Source: RGIG3159 sp045640565
GTDB lineage: Bacteria; Bacillota; Clostridia; Oscillospirales; Oscillospiraceae
DNA length: 19,736 nt
Assembly (NCBI GenBank): GCA_045640565.1
Contig: JAZUFG010000060.1
Coordinates: forward strand, 1 to 19,736
Direction: 5' to 3'
Shown piece by piece: positions 1 to 10,898 of this stretch (position 1 is the stretch's first letter; the number at the start of each line of letters is the position of its first letter). The notes below the pieces were generated by a model. The model had not been told where the DNA came from, did no database searches, and was given only the letters and a program-made list of their open reading frames with translations. The position numbers and the translations under genes were made by a program.

Positions 1-7
1 AAACAGC

Positions 8-35
8 TTGAAAATCAAGAGGAAAGTGCTATACT
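8..35 (+). promoter_or_regulatory. Predicted promoter of the molybdenum hydroxylase operon
   Basis: The -35 box TTGAAA is at 8-13 and the -10 box TATACT at 30-35, with a 16-bp spacer. A TG one base before the -10 (GTGCTATACT) makes it an extended -10 promoter. Transcription would start near 42, giving a 5' leader of about 55 bases. The same GTGCTATACT core occurs at two other predicted promoters in this window. No terminator or previous gene end is visible in bases 1-96. Confidence 0.7.
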
Positions 36-96
36 GAAAATTAGTATGGGGGATTAGAAAGTTTTTTAGATTTCAGGAGAAAGGACGGGTCCGAAA

Positions 97-2790
97 ATGG
101 CGGTTTTTTGCGTAAACGGCAAGGAATATCAGAGCGACGAAAGCAAAAAACTCCTGCGCTTTCTCCGGGACGATCTGCGGCTGACCTCTGTGAAGGACGG
201 CTGCAGTGAAGGAGCCTGCGGGACCTGCTCCGTTCTGATCGACGGAAAACTGACTAAAGCCTGCGTTCCCTCCCTGAACAAGCTGGAAGGAAAGAGCGTT
301 CTGACCGTTGAAGGCCTCTCCCCCGCGGAAAAAGAAATCTATTCCCGGGCTTTTGCCGAAGCCGGGGCCGTGCAGTGCGGTTTCTGCACTCCGGGGATGA
401 TCCTAGCGGCAAAGAGCCTGCTGGATGTCCGGACGGACCCCAGCCGGGAAGAGGCAGCCTATGCGATCCGCAACAACATCTGCCGCTGCACCGGTTACAA
501 AAAAATCATTGACGGCATTCTGCTGGCCGGAAAATATAAGCGGGAAGGGCTCCCCCCGGAAGAAGCTCCCCAGGCCCGAGTCGGGGCCCGGATGCCCAGG
601 ATCGATGCCGTAAAGAAGGCCCTGGGCGAAGGAAAATATGTTGACGATATCTATCTTCCCGGCATGATTTACGGCGGCGCCGTCCGGAGCAAATACCCCC
701 GGGCAAGGGTGCTGGCCATCCATACCGAGGCCGCTGCAAAGCTCCCGGGCGTGCTGGGCATTTACACTGCCGAGGATATTCCCGGGCAGAACAAGGTGGG
801 CCATTTGAAGCAGGACTGGGACAGTCTGATCCCCGTGGGCAAGATCACCCACTGTCTTGGAGATGCCATCTGCTTGATCGCGGCAGAGACCCGGGAGATC
901 CTGGAGCAGGCCAAAGCTTTGGTGGATGTGGAATACGAGAAACTGAAGCCCGTTTTCTCCCCCACCTACGCTGCTCAGCCCTATGCCCCCATTGTTCACG
1001 AGTCCAATCCCACAGGGAATCTGCTTCTTGAAAAACATATCCAGCGGGGCAATGCCGACGAGGCGCTGCGAAATGCGGAAGTCATCCGCATGGACCACTA
1101 TGAGACCCCCTATACCGAGCACGCCTTCCTGGAGCCGGAGTGCGCCATTGCCTATCCGGAGGGAGACGGAGTCGCGATCCTCTCCTCAGACCAGGGAAGC
1201 TACGACACCGCCAGGGAAACTGCCCTTCTCCTGGGAATCCCCCGGGAAAAGGTCCACGTGACCAACATGCTGGTGGGCGGCGCCTTCGGGGGAAAAGAAG
1301 ATGTGACCGTGCAGCATCTGGCGGCCCTGCTGGCCGTGAAAACCGGGCGGCCCGTAAAATTCAAGCTGAGCCGGCAGGAAAGCCTGCTGGTCCACCCCAA
1401 GCGGCACCCCATGAAGATCACCATTGCCATCGGCTGCAATCGGGACGGTATCATTCAGGGCGTCAAGGCAGAGGTCATCGCCGACACGGGAGCCTATGCT
1501 TCCCTGGGCGGGCCGGTTCTGGAACGGGCCTGCACCCATGCCGCAGGACCCTATCACTACGAGAATTATGAAATAACAGGCAGAGCCTATTATACCAACA
1601 ATCCCCCGGCGGGAGCCTTCCGGGGTTTCGGAGTTACCCAGACCTGCTTTGCTCTGGAAATGACCCTGAACAAGATGGCTCAGGCCCTGGGAATATCACC
1701 CTGGGAAATTCGATACCGGAACGCCATTCGGCCGGGAGAAGTTCTGCCCAACGGGCAGATCGCTCCCCCATCCACGGCTCTGGTGGAAACCCTGCTGGCC
1801 GTAAAGGATGTATTTGAGAAAAACAGGAACGCGGGCATTGCCTGCGCCATGAAAAACGCCGGTGTGGGCGTGGGGATCGCGGACTATGGGCGCTGCATCC
1901 TGGCTGTAAAGGATGGGCAGATCCATATCCGCTCCGGAGCCTCCTGCATCGGGCAGGGCCTGGGAACCGTTCTGACACAAATCGTGGGGACTGCGACCCA
2001 CTGCTCCGCGGATGAGATCGTCTATGAAGCGGCAAATACCGTAAATGCCCCGGACTCCGGGACCACTTCCGGCTCCCGGCAGACCCTGATCACCGGAGAG
2101 GCCTGCAGACGGGCCTGCCAAAAGCTCCTGCAGGCGGCAGGAGCAAAGGTGGAAGTCTCTGACTATTCCGGCATAGCCAACGGGCCCGGATATGAAGATG
2201 CCCCCGGCAGCAGCCGGGAGGGCAGGCGGGGCAGCGAGCTTCCCGAGGGAGAAACAATCGACCTCGGGCCTCTGGAAGGTCAGGAATTCTACGGCGAATA
2301 CCTGGCAAAAACGGACCCCCTCGGAACGGAAGAAAAAGAGAACCCCGTAAGCCATGTGAGCTATGGCTTTGCCACCCAGGTCTGCATCTTAAATGACGAC
2401 GGAACGCTGAAAGAGTTCTATGCTGCCCACCATGTGGGCAAGGCCATCAACCCCATCAGCTGCGAAGGGCAGATCGAAGGGGGCGTGGTCATGGCTCTGG
2501 GATTCACCCTGACAGAGCTCTTCCCCCTCTATGACAGCGTGCCAACTGCGAAATTCGGAACTCTGGGCCTTTTCCGTGCTGACCAGGTCCCGCCCATTCA
2601 CAGCATTCTTGTGGAAAAAGAGGGGCAGGATATGGCCTACGGAGCAATCGGTCTCGGAGAGATCACCACCATTCCCACGGCTCCCGCCGTGGCCGGGGCT
2701 TATTTTGCCCTGGACGGAAAAGCGCGAAATCATCTGCCTTTGAAGGATACCCCCTATGAAAGGCCCCACATTCCGAGATATTGGTGGTAA
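97..2790 (+). CDS. Selenium-dependent-XDH-type molybdenum hydroxylase: fused [2Fe-2S] and molybdopterin subunit
   Basis: This 897-residue protein hydroxylates a purine-like heterocycle (or runs the reverse reduction) at a molybdopterin centre and passes electrons through two [2Fe-2S] clusters. Residues 1-150 are the ferredoxin part, with C36, C41, C44, C56 for one cluster and C94, C97, C129, C131 for the other. Residues from about 165 are the molybdopterin domains: GGAFGGKE ends in E401, AFRGFG contains R509, and IGLGE ends in catalytic E855. These match bovine XDH Glu802, Arg880 and Glu1261, so purine binding is preserved. The FeS-Mo fusion without FAD, and segments such as DWDSLIPVGKIT and GGPVLERACTHAAGPY, match the selenium-dependent XDH family as I recall it. 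Labile selenium, not selenocysteine, is expected in that family. Residues 692-724 form a Gly/Glu/Arg-rich insertion. The ATG at 97 has AAGGA at 81-85. It is the first gene of the operon. Confidence 0.88.
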   Translation: MAVFCVNGKEYQSDESKKLLRFLRDDLRLTSVKDGCSEGACGTCSVLIDGKLTKACVPSLNKLEGKSVLTVEGLSPAEKEIYSRAFAEAGAVQCGFCTPGMILAAKSLLDVRTDPSREEAAYAIRNNICRCTGYKKIIDGILLAGKYKREGLPPEEAPQARVGARMPRIDAVKKALGEGKYVDDIYLPGMIYGGAVRSKYPRARVLAIHTEAAAKLPGVLGIYTAEDIPGQNKVGHLKQDWDSLIPVGKITHCLGDAICLIAAETREILEQAKALVDVEYEKLKPVFSPTYAAQPYAPIVHESNPTGNLLLEKHIQRGNADEALRNAEVIRMDHYETPYTEHAFLEPECAIAYPEGDGVAILSSDQGSYDTARETALLLGIPREKVHVTNMLVGGAFGGKEDVTVQHLAALLAVKTGRPVKFKLSRQESLLVHPKRHPMKITIAIGCNRDGIIQGVKAEVIADTGAYASLGGPVLERACTHAAGPYHYENYEITGRAYYTNNPPAGAFRGFGVTQTCFALEMTLNKMAQALGISPWEIRYRNAIRPGEVLPNGQIAPPSTALVETLLAVKDVFEKNRNAGIACAMKNAGVGVGIADYGRCILAVKDGQIHIRSGASCIGQGLGTVLTQIVGTATHCSADEIVYEAANTVNAPDSGTTSGSRQTLITGEACRRACQKLLQAAGAKVEVSDYSGIANGPGYEDAPGSSREGRRGSELPEGETIDLGPLEGQEFYGEYLAKTDPLGTEEKENPVSHVSYGFATQVCILNDDGTLKEFYAAHHVGKAINPISCEGQIEGGVVMALGFTLTELFPLYDSVPTAKFGTLGLFRADQVPPIHSILVEKEGQDMAYGAIGLGEITTIPTAPAVAGAYFALDGKARNHLPLKDTPYERPHIPRYWW

Positions 2791-2864
2791 AAGCCGTCGG
2801 GCGGGGCCTGCTTCTAAAAGAAAAATAATTTTTCAGAATATCTCTATGCATAAGGAGGACTGTT

Positions 2865-5010
2865 ATGGCTGAAAAGAAGACACCCACGAAACTGACGGAC
2901 AATGTAGTCCGGGTGGACGCCAAGGAAAAGGCAAGGGGGGAAGCCCGCTATGTCTGTGACCTGAGCTTCCCCGGCATGCTCTATGCCTATATGGTCCGTT
3001 CCACGGCTGCCAGAGGAAAGATCCTCAATATCCGGGTCCCCGAACTGCCGGAGGGCTACTATTTCATCTCCGCAAAGGACATTCCGGAGGGCGGCAGGAA
3101 CGAGCTCTGGATGATCACCAAGGACTACCGCTGCTTTGCGGAGGACTATGTGCTCTTTGTGGGCGAGACCATCGGCCTGATCGTCGGGCCGGACCGGACG
3201 AAGCTGAAGGACCTGCAGGAACAGATCCAAATCGACTACGCCGAGGAAACTCCCGCCGTATCCATTGACGACGGTCTAAACAAGGTCGGCGGAGCTTTCT
3301 TCCCGGAAAAGGACTCCAATATCATGTGCGAGCTCTACTGCGAAAAGGGCCGGCCCATGAGCGAGGTTTTTGCCGAGGCTGATGAGATCTTTGAAGAAAC
3401 CCTGGAGACCCCCTACCAGGAGCATGTGCATCTGGACACCAACTCTGCCATTGTGACCTATGAGGGCGGAAAGTTCGTCTTCTATGTCTCTGCCCAGTGC
3501 CCCTTCTATATCCGCAAATCCATTGCGGGACTTCTGAACCTTCAGCCGGAGGACATCATCATTCGCCAGCAGACCACAGGCGGCGCCTTCGGCGGCAAGG
3601 AGCACTTCCCCGATGTGCTCTGCGGACCTCTGCTGGTGGCAGAGAACAAGATCCGCAAGCCCATCAAGCTGGTCTTTTCCCGGGAGGAGGACACCCTCTA
3701 TTCCGTGAAGCGGCATCCCTCCAAATGCATCTACAAAACGGCAGTCAAGGATGGGAAGATCACCGGCACAGAGGGCCATATCTATTATAACTGCGGCGCC
3801 TACATGACCTCTTCCTATGTGGTGCTGCAGAGAGGCGTTTTCCACGCCAACTCCGTATACACCATTCCCAGCACCTACCTTACGGGCCAGGGCGTAGCGA
3901 CCCACACTTTCCCCTCCTGCGCATTCCGCGGCTTCGGCGCTCCCCAGACCATTTTCTGCTATGAGACCCACCTGAGCCACCTGGCAAGGCATCTGGGAAT
4001 AGACCCCCTGGCATTCAAAATGCAATATCTGGCCAAACAGGGGGATGAAACCACCACAAACGGCCATATCATCGAGGAAGTCAAGCTTCCGGAAATGCTG
4101 GAAGCTGTAACCAAAGCCTCCGACTACTGGCGGAAGGCCAAGGAATACACCCCCGGCTGCGGCAAGGGCATCGGTATTGCCCTTTATAACCACGGCGGCG
4201 CCTTTACGGGAAACGGCGAACAGGCCATCATCAAGGCCCATGCCAAGCTGAAAAAAGTCGGGGACAAGGTGGAGATCCTGGTCGGCTCCACGGAGATGGG
4301 CCAGGGCTTCCAGACAACTCTGCGGAAGATCGCTGCCGCGAATCTGGAGATCTCCATTGACGATATCATCTACAAAAACCCGGACACGGAAAAGGTGGTG
4401 GACTCCGGCCCCACCGCCGCCTCCCGCTCTACCATGATCGTGGGACGCCTGGTGGAAAAGGCGGCCCTGCAGATGAAGGAGCGCTGGAATGAGGGCGACT
4501 TCGAAGTGGAAACGGTTTACGAACATCCCGAGGGCTTCCCCTGGGACCAGAACACCTTCCGCGGCGACGCCTACCTGGCCTATGGCTGGGGCGTGGCCTG
4601 CGTGGAAGTGGAGGTGGACAAGCTGACCAACGAAGTCAAGACCACCGGGATCTGGTCCTCCCACGATGTGGGCAAGGCAATTGACGAGCTGGTGGTCCAT
4701 GGGCAGATCAACGGCGGCATCCTCCAGGCTCTGGGCTACGGATCCATGGAAAAGCTGGAGAACAGGAACGGAAAATTCCGGCAAAAAGGCATGTCCGACT
4801 ATGTGATCCCCAGTTCTTTGGACTTCCCCACCCAGTTCTATCATATTCAGGAGAACCCCTACCCCTGGGGTCCCTCCGGCGCCAAGGGCATGGGCGAGCT
4901 GGTCTTTAACGGGGCGGCAGCAGCCTATGTGGACGCCGTGGAACGGGCCTTGAATACCAAATTCTATTCCATCCCCATTCCCCCGGAAACGATTGAGGAG
5001 GCTTTGCAGC

Positions 5011-5021
<11 letters not shown>
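2865..5021 (+). CDS. Xanthine dehydrogenase family molybdopterin-binding subunit (XdhA/XdhB-large type)
   Basis: A 718-residue stand-alone molybdenum catalytic subunit without an FeS or FAD domain. The aldehyde oxidase/xanthine dehydrogenase N-terminal domain is at about residues 10-125, followed by the molybdopterin-binding domains. GGAFGGKE gives E246, AFRGFGAPQ gives R355, a GQG-type loop appears in GSTEMGQG, and GAKGMGE gives catalytic E678. The three key purine hydroxylase residues are therefore present. The start is certain: AAGGAGG at 2852-2858 lies six bases before the ATG. The 74-base gap after the first gene holds no obvious terminator, so the two are probably co-transcribed. The gene overlaps the next (FeS-FAD fusion) by 11 bases, which suggests translational coupling and a two-subunit enzyme. 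Xanthine or hypoxanthine is the likeliest substrate, but the exact one cannot be read from sequence. Confidence 0.88.
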
Positions 5022-6423
<1,402 letters not shown>

Positions 6424-6433
6424 AGGAGCACTT

Positions 6434-7228
6434 ATGGCCAAGATTTTCTGTCCCAAGACGGCCCGGGAGGCCGTGGAACTGCGAAAGGCAAACCGGGAGA
6501 CTGCTGTCTATCTGGCGGGCGGCACGGAAGCTCTCCGGCTGGGCTCCCCCTGCGAAGGAAAGGACCTGATCGATCTCAGCGAATTGGGACTTGACGAGAT
6601 CCTGGAAAAGGACGGAAAGATTTGGATCGGCGCCCGCTGCAGTCTGCAGCAGATGGCAGAATCCGCCCTGGTTCCGGATTTTCTTCGGGAAGCCGCAGGT
6701 TTCTGTTCCTCTTTGGTTCGGCGCCTTTCCGCAACCGTAGGCGGCAATCTGGGAGCCAGACGCCTGAACGACGGCTATCTTGCCGCGGCCCTGACCGCTG
6801 CGGAGGCCAGCCTCCTCTGCGAGACCCCTCATGGGGAAAAGAGCATGAGCGCCGCCGAATATCTGACTTCTGACTGTGTTTGCCTGATCCGGGCGGTCCT
6901 TGTGGACAAGGGCAGGACCGGTTGGGTGAAGCGCTTCGGCAGCACTGCCGCCAGCCATGCGGCTCTGATCGCCGCAGAGAGTGAAGGAATCTGCGCTGCC
7001 ACAGTCAGCGGGAGCGGACTTATCTTCATGGCGAAGGACTTCAAGAGTCCGAAAGCATGCTGCCATCCTTCGGAGGCAGCAGAGACCTCTCCCTCTTTTT
7101 ATCAAACCCGGGAAGAATTCCTGCAGGCTCTCGCCGGCATGGAATATGCGGATGACCTGACCGGAAGTTCCGAATATAAGAAATATCTCGCCAAGACGGT
7201 TTTCGCAGAAGGAGGTGCTTCCAAATGA
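6434..7228 (+). CDS. ygfM: YgfM-like FAD-binding subunit of a molybdenum hydroxylase
   Basis: A 264-residue FAD-binding subunit of the CO dehydrogenase/XDH flavoprotein family. LAGGTEA is at 27-33 and ATVGGNLGARR at about 100-110. The usual P-x-GD stretch after the GGN motif is replaced (RRLND), as in E. coli YgfM as I recall it. The C-terminal part has the small conserved domain ending in GSSEYKKYLA. The start at ATG 6434 is set by AGGAG at 6424-6428. An upstream in-frame ATG at 6380 would overlap the previous gene and is not needed. The gene's TGA overlaps the next ATG by 4 bases (ATGA at 7225-7228). Pairing of YgfM and YgfN homologues in this order repeats the E. coli ygfM-ygfN arrangement, so this protein is inferred to be the flavin partner of the next gene. 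The family has been annotated as 'probable selenate reductase FAD subunit'; that activity is doubtful. Confidence 0.82.
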   Translation: MAKIFCPKTAREAVELRKANRETAVYLAGGTEALRLGSPCEGKDLIDLSELGLDEILEKDGKIWIGARCSLQQMAESALVPDFLREAAGFCSSLVRRLSATVGGNLGARRLNDGYLAAALTAAEASLLCETPHGEKSMSAAEYLTSDCVCLIRAVLVDKGRTGWVKRFGSTAASHAALIAAESEGICAATVSGSGLIFMAKDFKSPKACCHPSEAAETSPSFYQTREEFLQALAGMEYADDLTGSSEYKKYLAKTVFAEGGASK

Positions 7229-10107
7229 TGATCACCTGCACCCTAAACGGAGAACTTGTCCGTCTTAATGGCAAAGCGGATGAGCGTTTGCGCACTGTCC
7301 TCTATCGGGCCGGCTGCTACAGCGTCCGGGACAGCGATGACTGCGAGGGCGTTGCGGGAACAGACAGTATCCTCATAAACGGAAAACCCGTTTATTCCAA
7401 TCTTTTCCTTCTCTCCCAGGCGGACGGGAAGGAGATCCGCACCGCGGAGAGCCTCACAAAAAACGGAGAGCTCAACTATGTGCAGAAGGCCATGGTAGCC
7501 GCAGGCATTGTCCAGAGTGCTTATAATGCACCGGCGGCAGCTCTGCTCCTCACCTGGCTTCTTGAAAAGAATCCAAACCCCGGAAAAGAAGAGATCCGGG
7601 ATTTGCTCGGCAGTATCTTCATCCGGGATGCCGGCTATGAGCACTACTATCTGGCGGTGCAGCTGGCCCGGGAGCTCCGGGACTTCGGAGAATTCCGGAG
7701 TGAAATTGCCCCCTCCTTCCGGCCCAATCTCAGCTTCATCGGAAAGCCGGGGGAAAAAGTTGACGGAGCCGCATTGGTTTCCGGAGAGCCCGTCTTCACG
7801 GAAGATAAGGTCCCCGAAAACGCCTGGTGCCTGAAGGTCCTCCGCAGCCCCTTTGCCTCGGCCTATATCAAGTCCATTGACTGCAGCGAGGCAGAAAAGC
7901 TGGACGGCGTAGCAGCCGTCATCACCGCGGAAAACTGCCCGGATGTCTGCTATATGCAGGCAGGTCAGGGCAACCCGGAGCCCTCTCCCCACGACCGCCG
8001 CCTCTTCAACCGAAAGGTCCGCCATGTGGGCGACCGTGTCGCGGGCATTGTGGCCAGAACTCCGGAAATCGCAGACCGGGCTGCCTCCCTGATCCGTGTG
8101 GAATATGAGCCCACAGAGGCCATTTTCACCGTGGAAGAGGCTATGGCTGAGGGTGCACCCCTGGTTCACAACGGTCCCGTGGAATACGGCGTAGGCGCCC
8201 CTGCGGATCTGGATGCCTATAATGCCCGGCAGGGTGACCCCCGGGAGGGCAAGGTCTTCTACCCCTTCCCTCTGCGGGCAGATATCCGGAAAAACCTGGC
8301 TGCTTCCAACAAGGGCAGTATCGGAGATATTGAGGCAGGCTTCGCAGAGGCAGACGCCATTGTGGACAGGACTTACCAGACCAGCCAGATCCAGCACACG
8401 CCTCTGGAGCCCCATGTCTGCTACGCCCATATTGAAAACGGGCGCCTGATCCTGAACTGTTCCACACAGGTTCCCTACCATGTGCGGCGCATTGTGGCCT
8501 GGGTGACGGGCCTGCCGGAAAATAAGATCCATGTCATCAAAGAACGGGTTGGCGGCGGCTACGGCAGCAAGCAGGATATCCTCGTGGAGGACCTGGCAGG
8601 CTACGCAGCCTGGATCAGCAAAAAGCCGGTTTACTACCGCAACACCCGGGAAGAGGAATTCATTGCCAACTCCACCCGACATCCCATGCGGGTCCGGGTG
8701 AAAATGGGCGGCAAAAAAGACGGCAGCATTACTGCCATCTACATGGAGGTCCGGGCCAACACGGGTCCCTACGGCAACCACTGCCTGACAGTGCCCATGA
8801 ATAGCTGCTCCAAGACCCTGCCCCTCTTCAAGGTGGCCAACATGGCCTACGACCTGCAGGTTTTCTACACCAACACGCCCCCTGCCGGCGCCTATCAGGG
8901 CTACGGAACTCCCAAGGGAAACTATGGCATCATGATGGCCATGGCAGAGCTGGCGGAAAAGCTGGGAATCGATTACCGGACCATGGTGGAGAAAAACCAT
9001 GTGGAAGAGGGCTATCGCCTGGATATCCTGAAGGGCTTGGGCGAGGGCCGGGAAGGCAATGTGGTTCCCGTCGGTTCCTGCGGACTTCATGAAGCCATCC
9101 AAAAGGGCTGCGAAATGATCCGCTGGGGCAGGAAGGAAGAAGCCTCCGATCCCGACTGGAAAATCGGCAAGGGCTTTGCCATGCTGATGCAGGGCAGCGG
9201 CCTCCCCGGTCTGGACCATGCAGAGGCCATCGCCAAACTGGAAACCGACGGCAGCGTGATCCTCAACTCCGGCGGTGCTGACCTGGGAACAGGTCTGGAC
9301 ACCATCTCCGCCAAAATCACGGCGGAGGTTCTGAAGCTGCCTTTGGAAAAAATATCCGTGGTATCCGGCGATACCGACTCCTGCGCCTTTGATACCGGCG
9401 CCTACGCCTCTTCCGGCACCTTCTTCAGCGGCAATGCCAGCCTGAAGGCCGTGGAAAAGCTGAAGGAGCTCATCCTGAAGGAAGCTTCCCTGCAGATGGG
9501 AGAAAATGCGGAGGACCTGGACCTGCGCGCTCCCGGTGAGGTCTATTCCAAGAAGACCGGGAAAGCCCTCAGCTACAAAGAGCTCTCCCATACCGCCATC
9601 AGCGGAGCAGGCAGAGGGCAGATGATTGCCCACGGAAGCTATGTGACTGCCGCTTCCTCCGTGCCCTACGGTGCCCACTTTGCTCAGGTTGCCGTGAATA
9701 TCAAAACCGGTGAAATCAAGGTCCAGAAATTCTACGCTCTGCAGGATGCGGGCACCCCCATCAATCCGGAATTGGCTCTCTGCCAGATCTACGGTGCCGT
9801 GATGAAGTCCATCGGCCACAGCCTCTATGAGGACATGAAGCTAGACGGAAAGGGGCGCTGCCTCAACGCCAACCTGACGGATTACGGCGTTCCCACCGTT
9901 TGGGAAGCTCCGGAGGACTTCAAAGCCGAGCTTATCGATGTGACCGACAAATTCGGCCCCTTCGGCGCAAAGTCCATTTCCGAAATTGCCTGCAACGGCG
10001 CAGCCCCCGCCCTGGGAATCGCCATTCACGATGCCTGCGGTGTCTGGATCCGCAGCTGGCCCATGACACCGGAAAAGATTTTGAAGGCCATGAATAAGAT
10101 CCCGTAA
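7225..10107 (+). CDS. ygfN: YgfN/XdhD-like molybdopterin subunit with degenerate [2Fe-2S] domain
   Basis: A 960-residue protein closely resembling E. coli YgfN (XdhD) along its length; the N-terminal half of the domain set is a dead ferredoxin. Where its neighbours have cluster cysteines it has A44 and D47, S98 and N101, and I133 and D135. Only C40 remains near a ligand position. The molybdopterin part is intact, but GGGYGSKQ carries Q450 where XDH has the substrate-binding Glu, and AYQGYG carries Q558 where XDH has Arg. The catalytic Glu is kept (E920 in GAKSISE). The protein is therefore probably active on something other than ordinary xanthine, or in a reductive direction. YgfN homologues belong to the gene set linked to anaerobic urate breakdown in gut bacteria (ygfK, ssnA, hyuA, ygeWXY, xdhD). 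The start is ATG 7225 with GGAGG at 7211-7215; ATG 7228 is an alternative. It is the last gene of the operon, and no clear terminator follows. Confidence 0.87.
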   Translation: MMITCTLNGELVRLNGKADERLRTVLYRAGCYSVRDSDDCEGVAGTDSILINGKPVYSNLFLLSQADGKEIRTAESLTKNGELNYVQKAMVAAGIVQSAYNAPAAALLLTWLLEKNPNPGKEEIRDLLGSIFIRDAGYEHYYLAVQLARELRDFGEFRSEIAPSFRPNLSFIGKPGEKVDGAALVSGEPVFTEDKVPENAWCLKVLRSPFASAYIKSIDCSEAEKLDGVAAVITAENCPDVCYMQAGQGNPEPSPHDRRLFNRKVRHVGDRVAGIVARTPEIADRAASLIRVEYEPTEAIFTVEEAMAEGAPLVHNGPVEYGVGAPADLDAYNARQGDPREGKVFYPFPLRADIRKNLAASNKGSIGDIEAGFAEADAIVDRTYQTSQIQHTPLEPHVCYAHIENGRLILNCSTQVPYHVRRIVAWVTGLPENKIHVIKERVGGGYGSKQDILVEDLAGYAAWISKKPVYYRNTREEEFIANSTRHPMRVRVKMGGKKDGSITAIYMEVRANTGPYGNHCLTVPMNSCSKTLPLFKVANMAYDLQVFYTNTPPAGAYQGYGTPKGNYGIMMAMAELAEKLGIDYRTMVEKNHVEEGYRLDILKGLGEGREGNVVPVGSCGLHEAIQKGCEMIRWGRKEEASDPDWKIGKGFAMLMQGSGLPGLDHAEAIAKLETDGSVILNSGGADLGTGLDTISAKITAEVLKLPLEKISVVSGDTDSCAFDTGAYASSGTFFSGNASLKAVEKLKELILKEASLQMGENAEDLDLRAPGEVYSKKTGKALSYKELSHTAISGAGRGQMIAHGSYVTAASSVPYGAHFAQVAVNIKTGEIKVQKFYALQDAGTPINPELALCQIYGAVMKSIGHSLYEDMKLDGKGRCLNANLTDYGVPTVWEAPEDFKAELIDVTDKFGPFGAKSISEIACNGAAPALGIAIHDACGVWIRSWPMTPEKILKAMNKIP

Positions 10108-10141
10108 TTCACGAAAAACGAAAATTCCCGATAAAAGATGC

Positions 10142-10170
10142 TTGAAAAGCCAACGCCTGCGTGCTATACT
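10142..10170 (+). promoter_or_regulatory. Predicted promoter of the membrane protein gene
   Basis: TTGAAA at 10142-10147 and TATACT at 10165-10170 are separated by an ideal 17-bp spacer, again with the extended -10 GTGCTATACT. The start of transcription would be near 10177. It lies 35 bases after the molybdenum operon ends, so the membrane protein can be expressed independently as well as by read-through. Confidence 0.75.
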
Positions 10171-10207
10171 TGTCGCGTTCATAAAAAAAGAAATAAGAGG
10201 TTTCACT

Positions 10208-10759
10208 ATGACTAAGAAAGTTTTAACCGCACTTATGTATGTGCTGACCTTCCTGATGGTCGCTGCCATCTTGGGAAACAGCATCCTCCTCTACAGCTTC
10301 GCCTCCCTGGGCAATGAAGCTATCGTCATGAGCTATGTGACCGCCATCTTCCGCATTTTGGTTTGCGTCTTCGCCATCTATTATGTGGTTGCCGGCTGCA
10401 AGAAGGAAGAGGGTTCCTTGTATTTCAAGGCCTTCATGAATCTCTTTGCTCTGGCTATGCTGATCGAGATCGCAAACCTCCAGGCCTACACCGTTTTCTC
10501 CGTTGTTCTCTTCGCTCTGAGCTTCGGCGCTTTGACCGTGCTTTCCGGAGCCGAGAACCTGGGCCAGAAGAAATCCTTGAAGCTGTCCGCAGTTGTTGCC
10601 ATCAGCGGCATTGCTCAGTTCATCACCTTCCTGAAGAAGGATGCTGTGACCACCCAGACCTGGATCGCCATCGGCACCTACTTCATCCTGGCTCTCATGT
10701 GCATCCTGATGGTCTATGCCAAGTATCAGGATAAGAAAGCCCGCGGCAGAGAGGTCTGA
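10208..10759 (+). CDS. Small multi-spanning membrane protein, function unknown
   Basis: I do not recognise this 183-residue protein. It is very hydrophobic, with about six likely membrane segments: residues 5-29, 42-63, 73-91, 93-113, 125-145 and 150-172. Short charged loops separate them (CKKEEGS near 65-72, ENLGQKKS near 115-122), and the tail is basic (KYQDKKARGRE). No catalytic motif or transporter signature is visible. ATG 10208 is chosen because AGAGG at 10196-10200 precedes it and the promoter lies upstream. An in-frame ATG at 10142 overlaps the promoter and would add an implausible basic leader. Its own promoter argues against a fixed role in the purine operon, although a purine transporter accessory role cannot be excluded. 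A perfect intrinsic terminator follows at 10817-10854. Confidence 0.75.
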   Translation: MTKKVLTALMYVLTFLMVAAILGNSILLYSFASLGNEAIVMSYVTAIFRILVCVFAIYYVVAGCKKEEGSLYFKAFMNLFALAMLIEIANLQAYTVFSVVLFALSFGALTVLSGAENLGQKKSLKLSAVVAISGIAQFITFLKKDAVTTQTWIAIGTYFILALMCILMVYAKYQDKKARGREV

Positions 10760-10778
10760 TCCAGGCCGCAAGGGAAAG

Positions 10779-10854
10779 CCGTAACCGTCAAAATACGGTT
10801 TGTTTTTACGGTACATAAACAAGTGAGTTCATCTGTTGGACTCACTTGTTTTTT
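10779..10854 (+). terminator. Terminator module, copy 1
   Basis: An intrinsic terminator at 10817-10854 has stem AACAAGTGAGT (10818-10828) pairing with ACTCACTTGTT (10840-10850), an 11-base loop and a following T run. It is preceded at 10779 by CCGTAACCGTCAAAAT, whose CCGTAA can pair with TTACGG at 10807-10812. It would end the membrane protein transcript. The whole 76-base module recurs at 10991-11066. Confidence 0.85.
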
Positions 10855-10898
10855 GTAATAATGTAACTTCGTTGGATTTTTATATTTTGACTTCCTGC

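Noticed and set aside
7243..9819. 858-codon open frame on the minus strand
   Set aside because: Antisense shadow of the YgfN-like gene, caused by high GC and codon bias. It has no recognisable domain and the sense frame is unambiguous.
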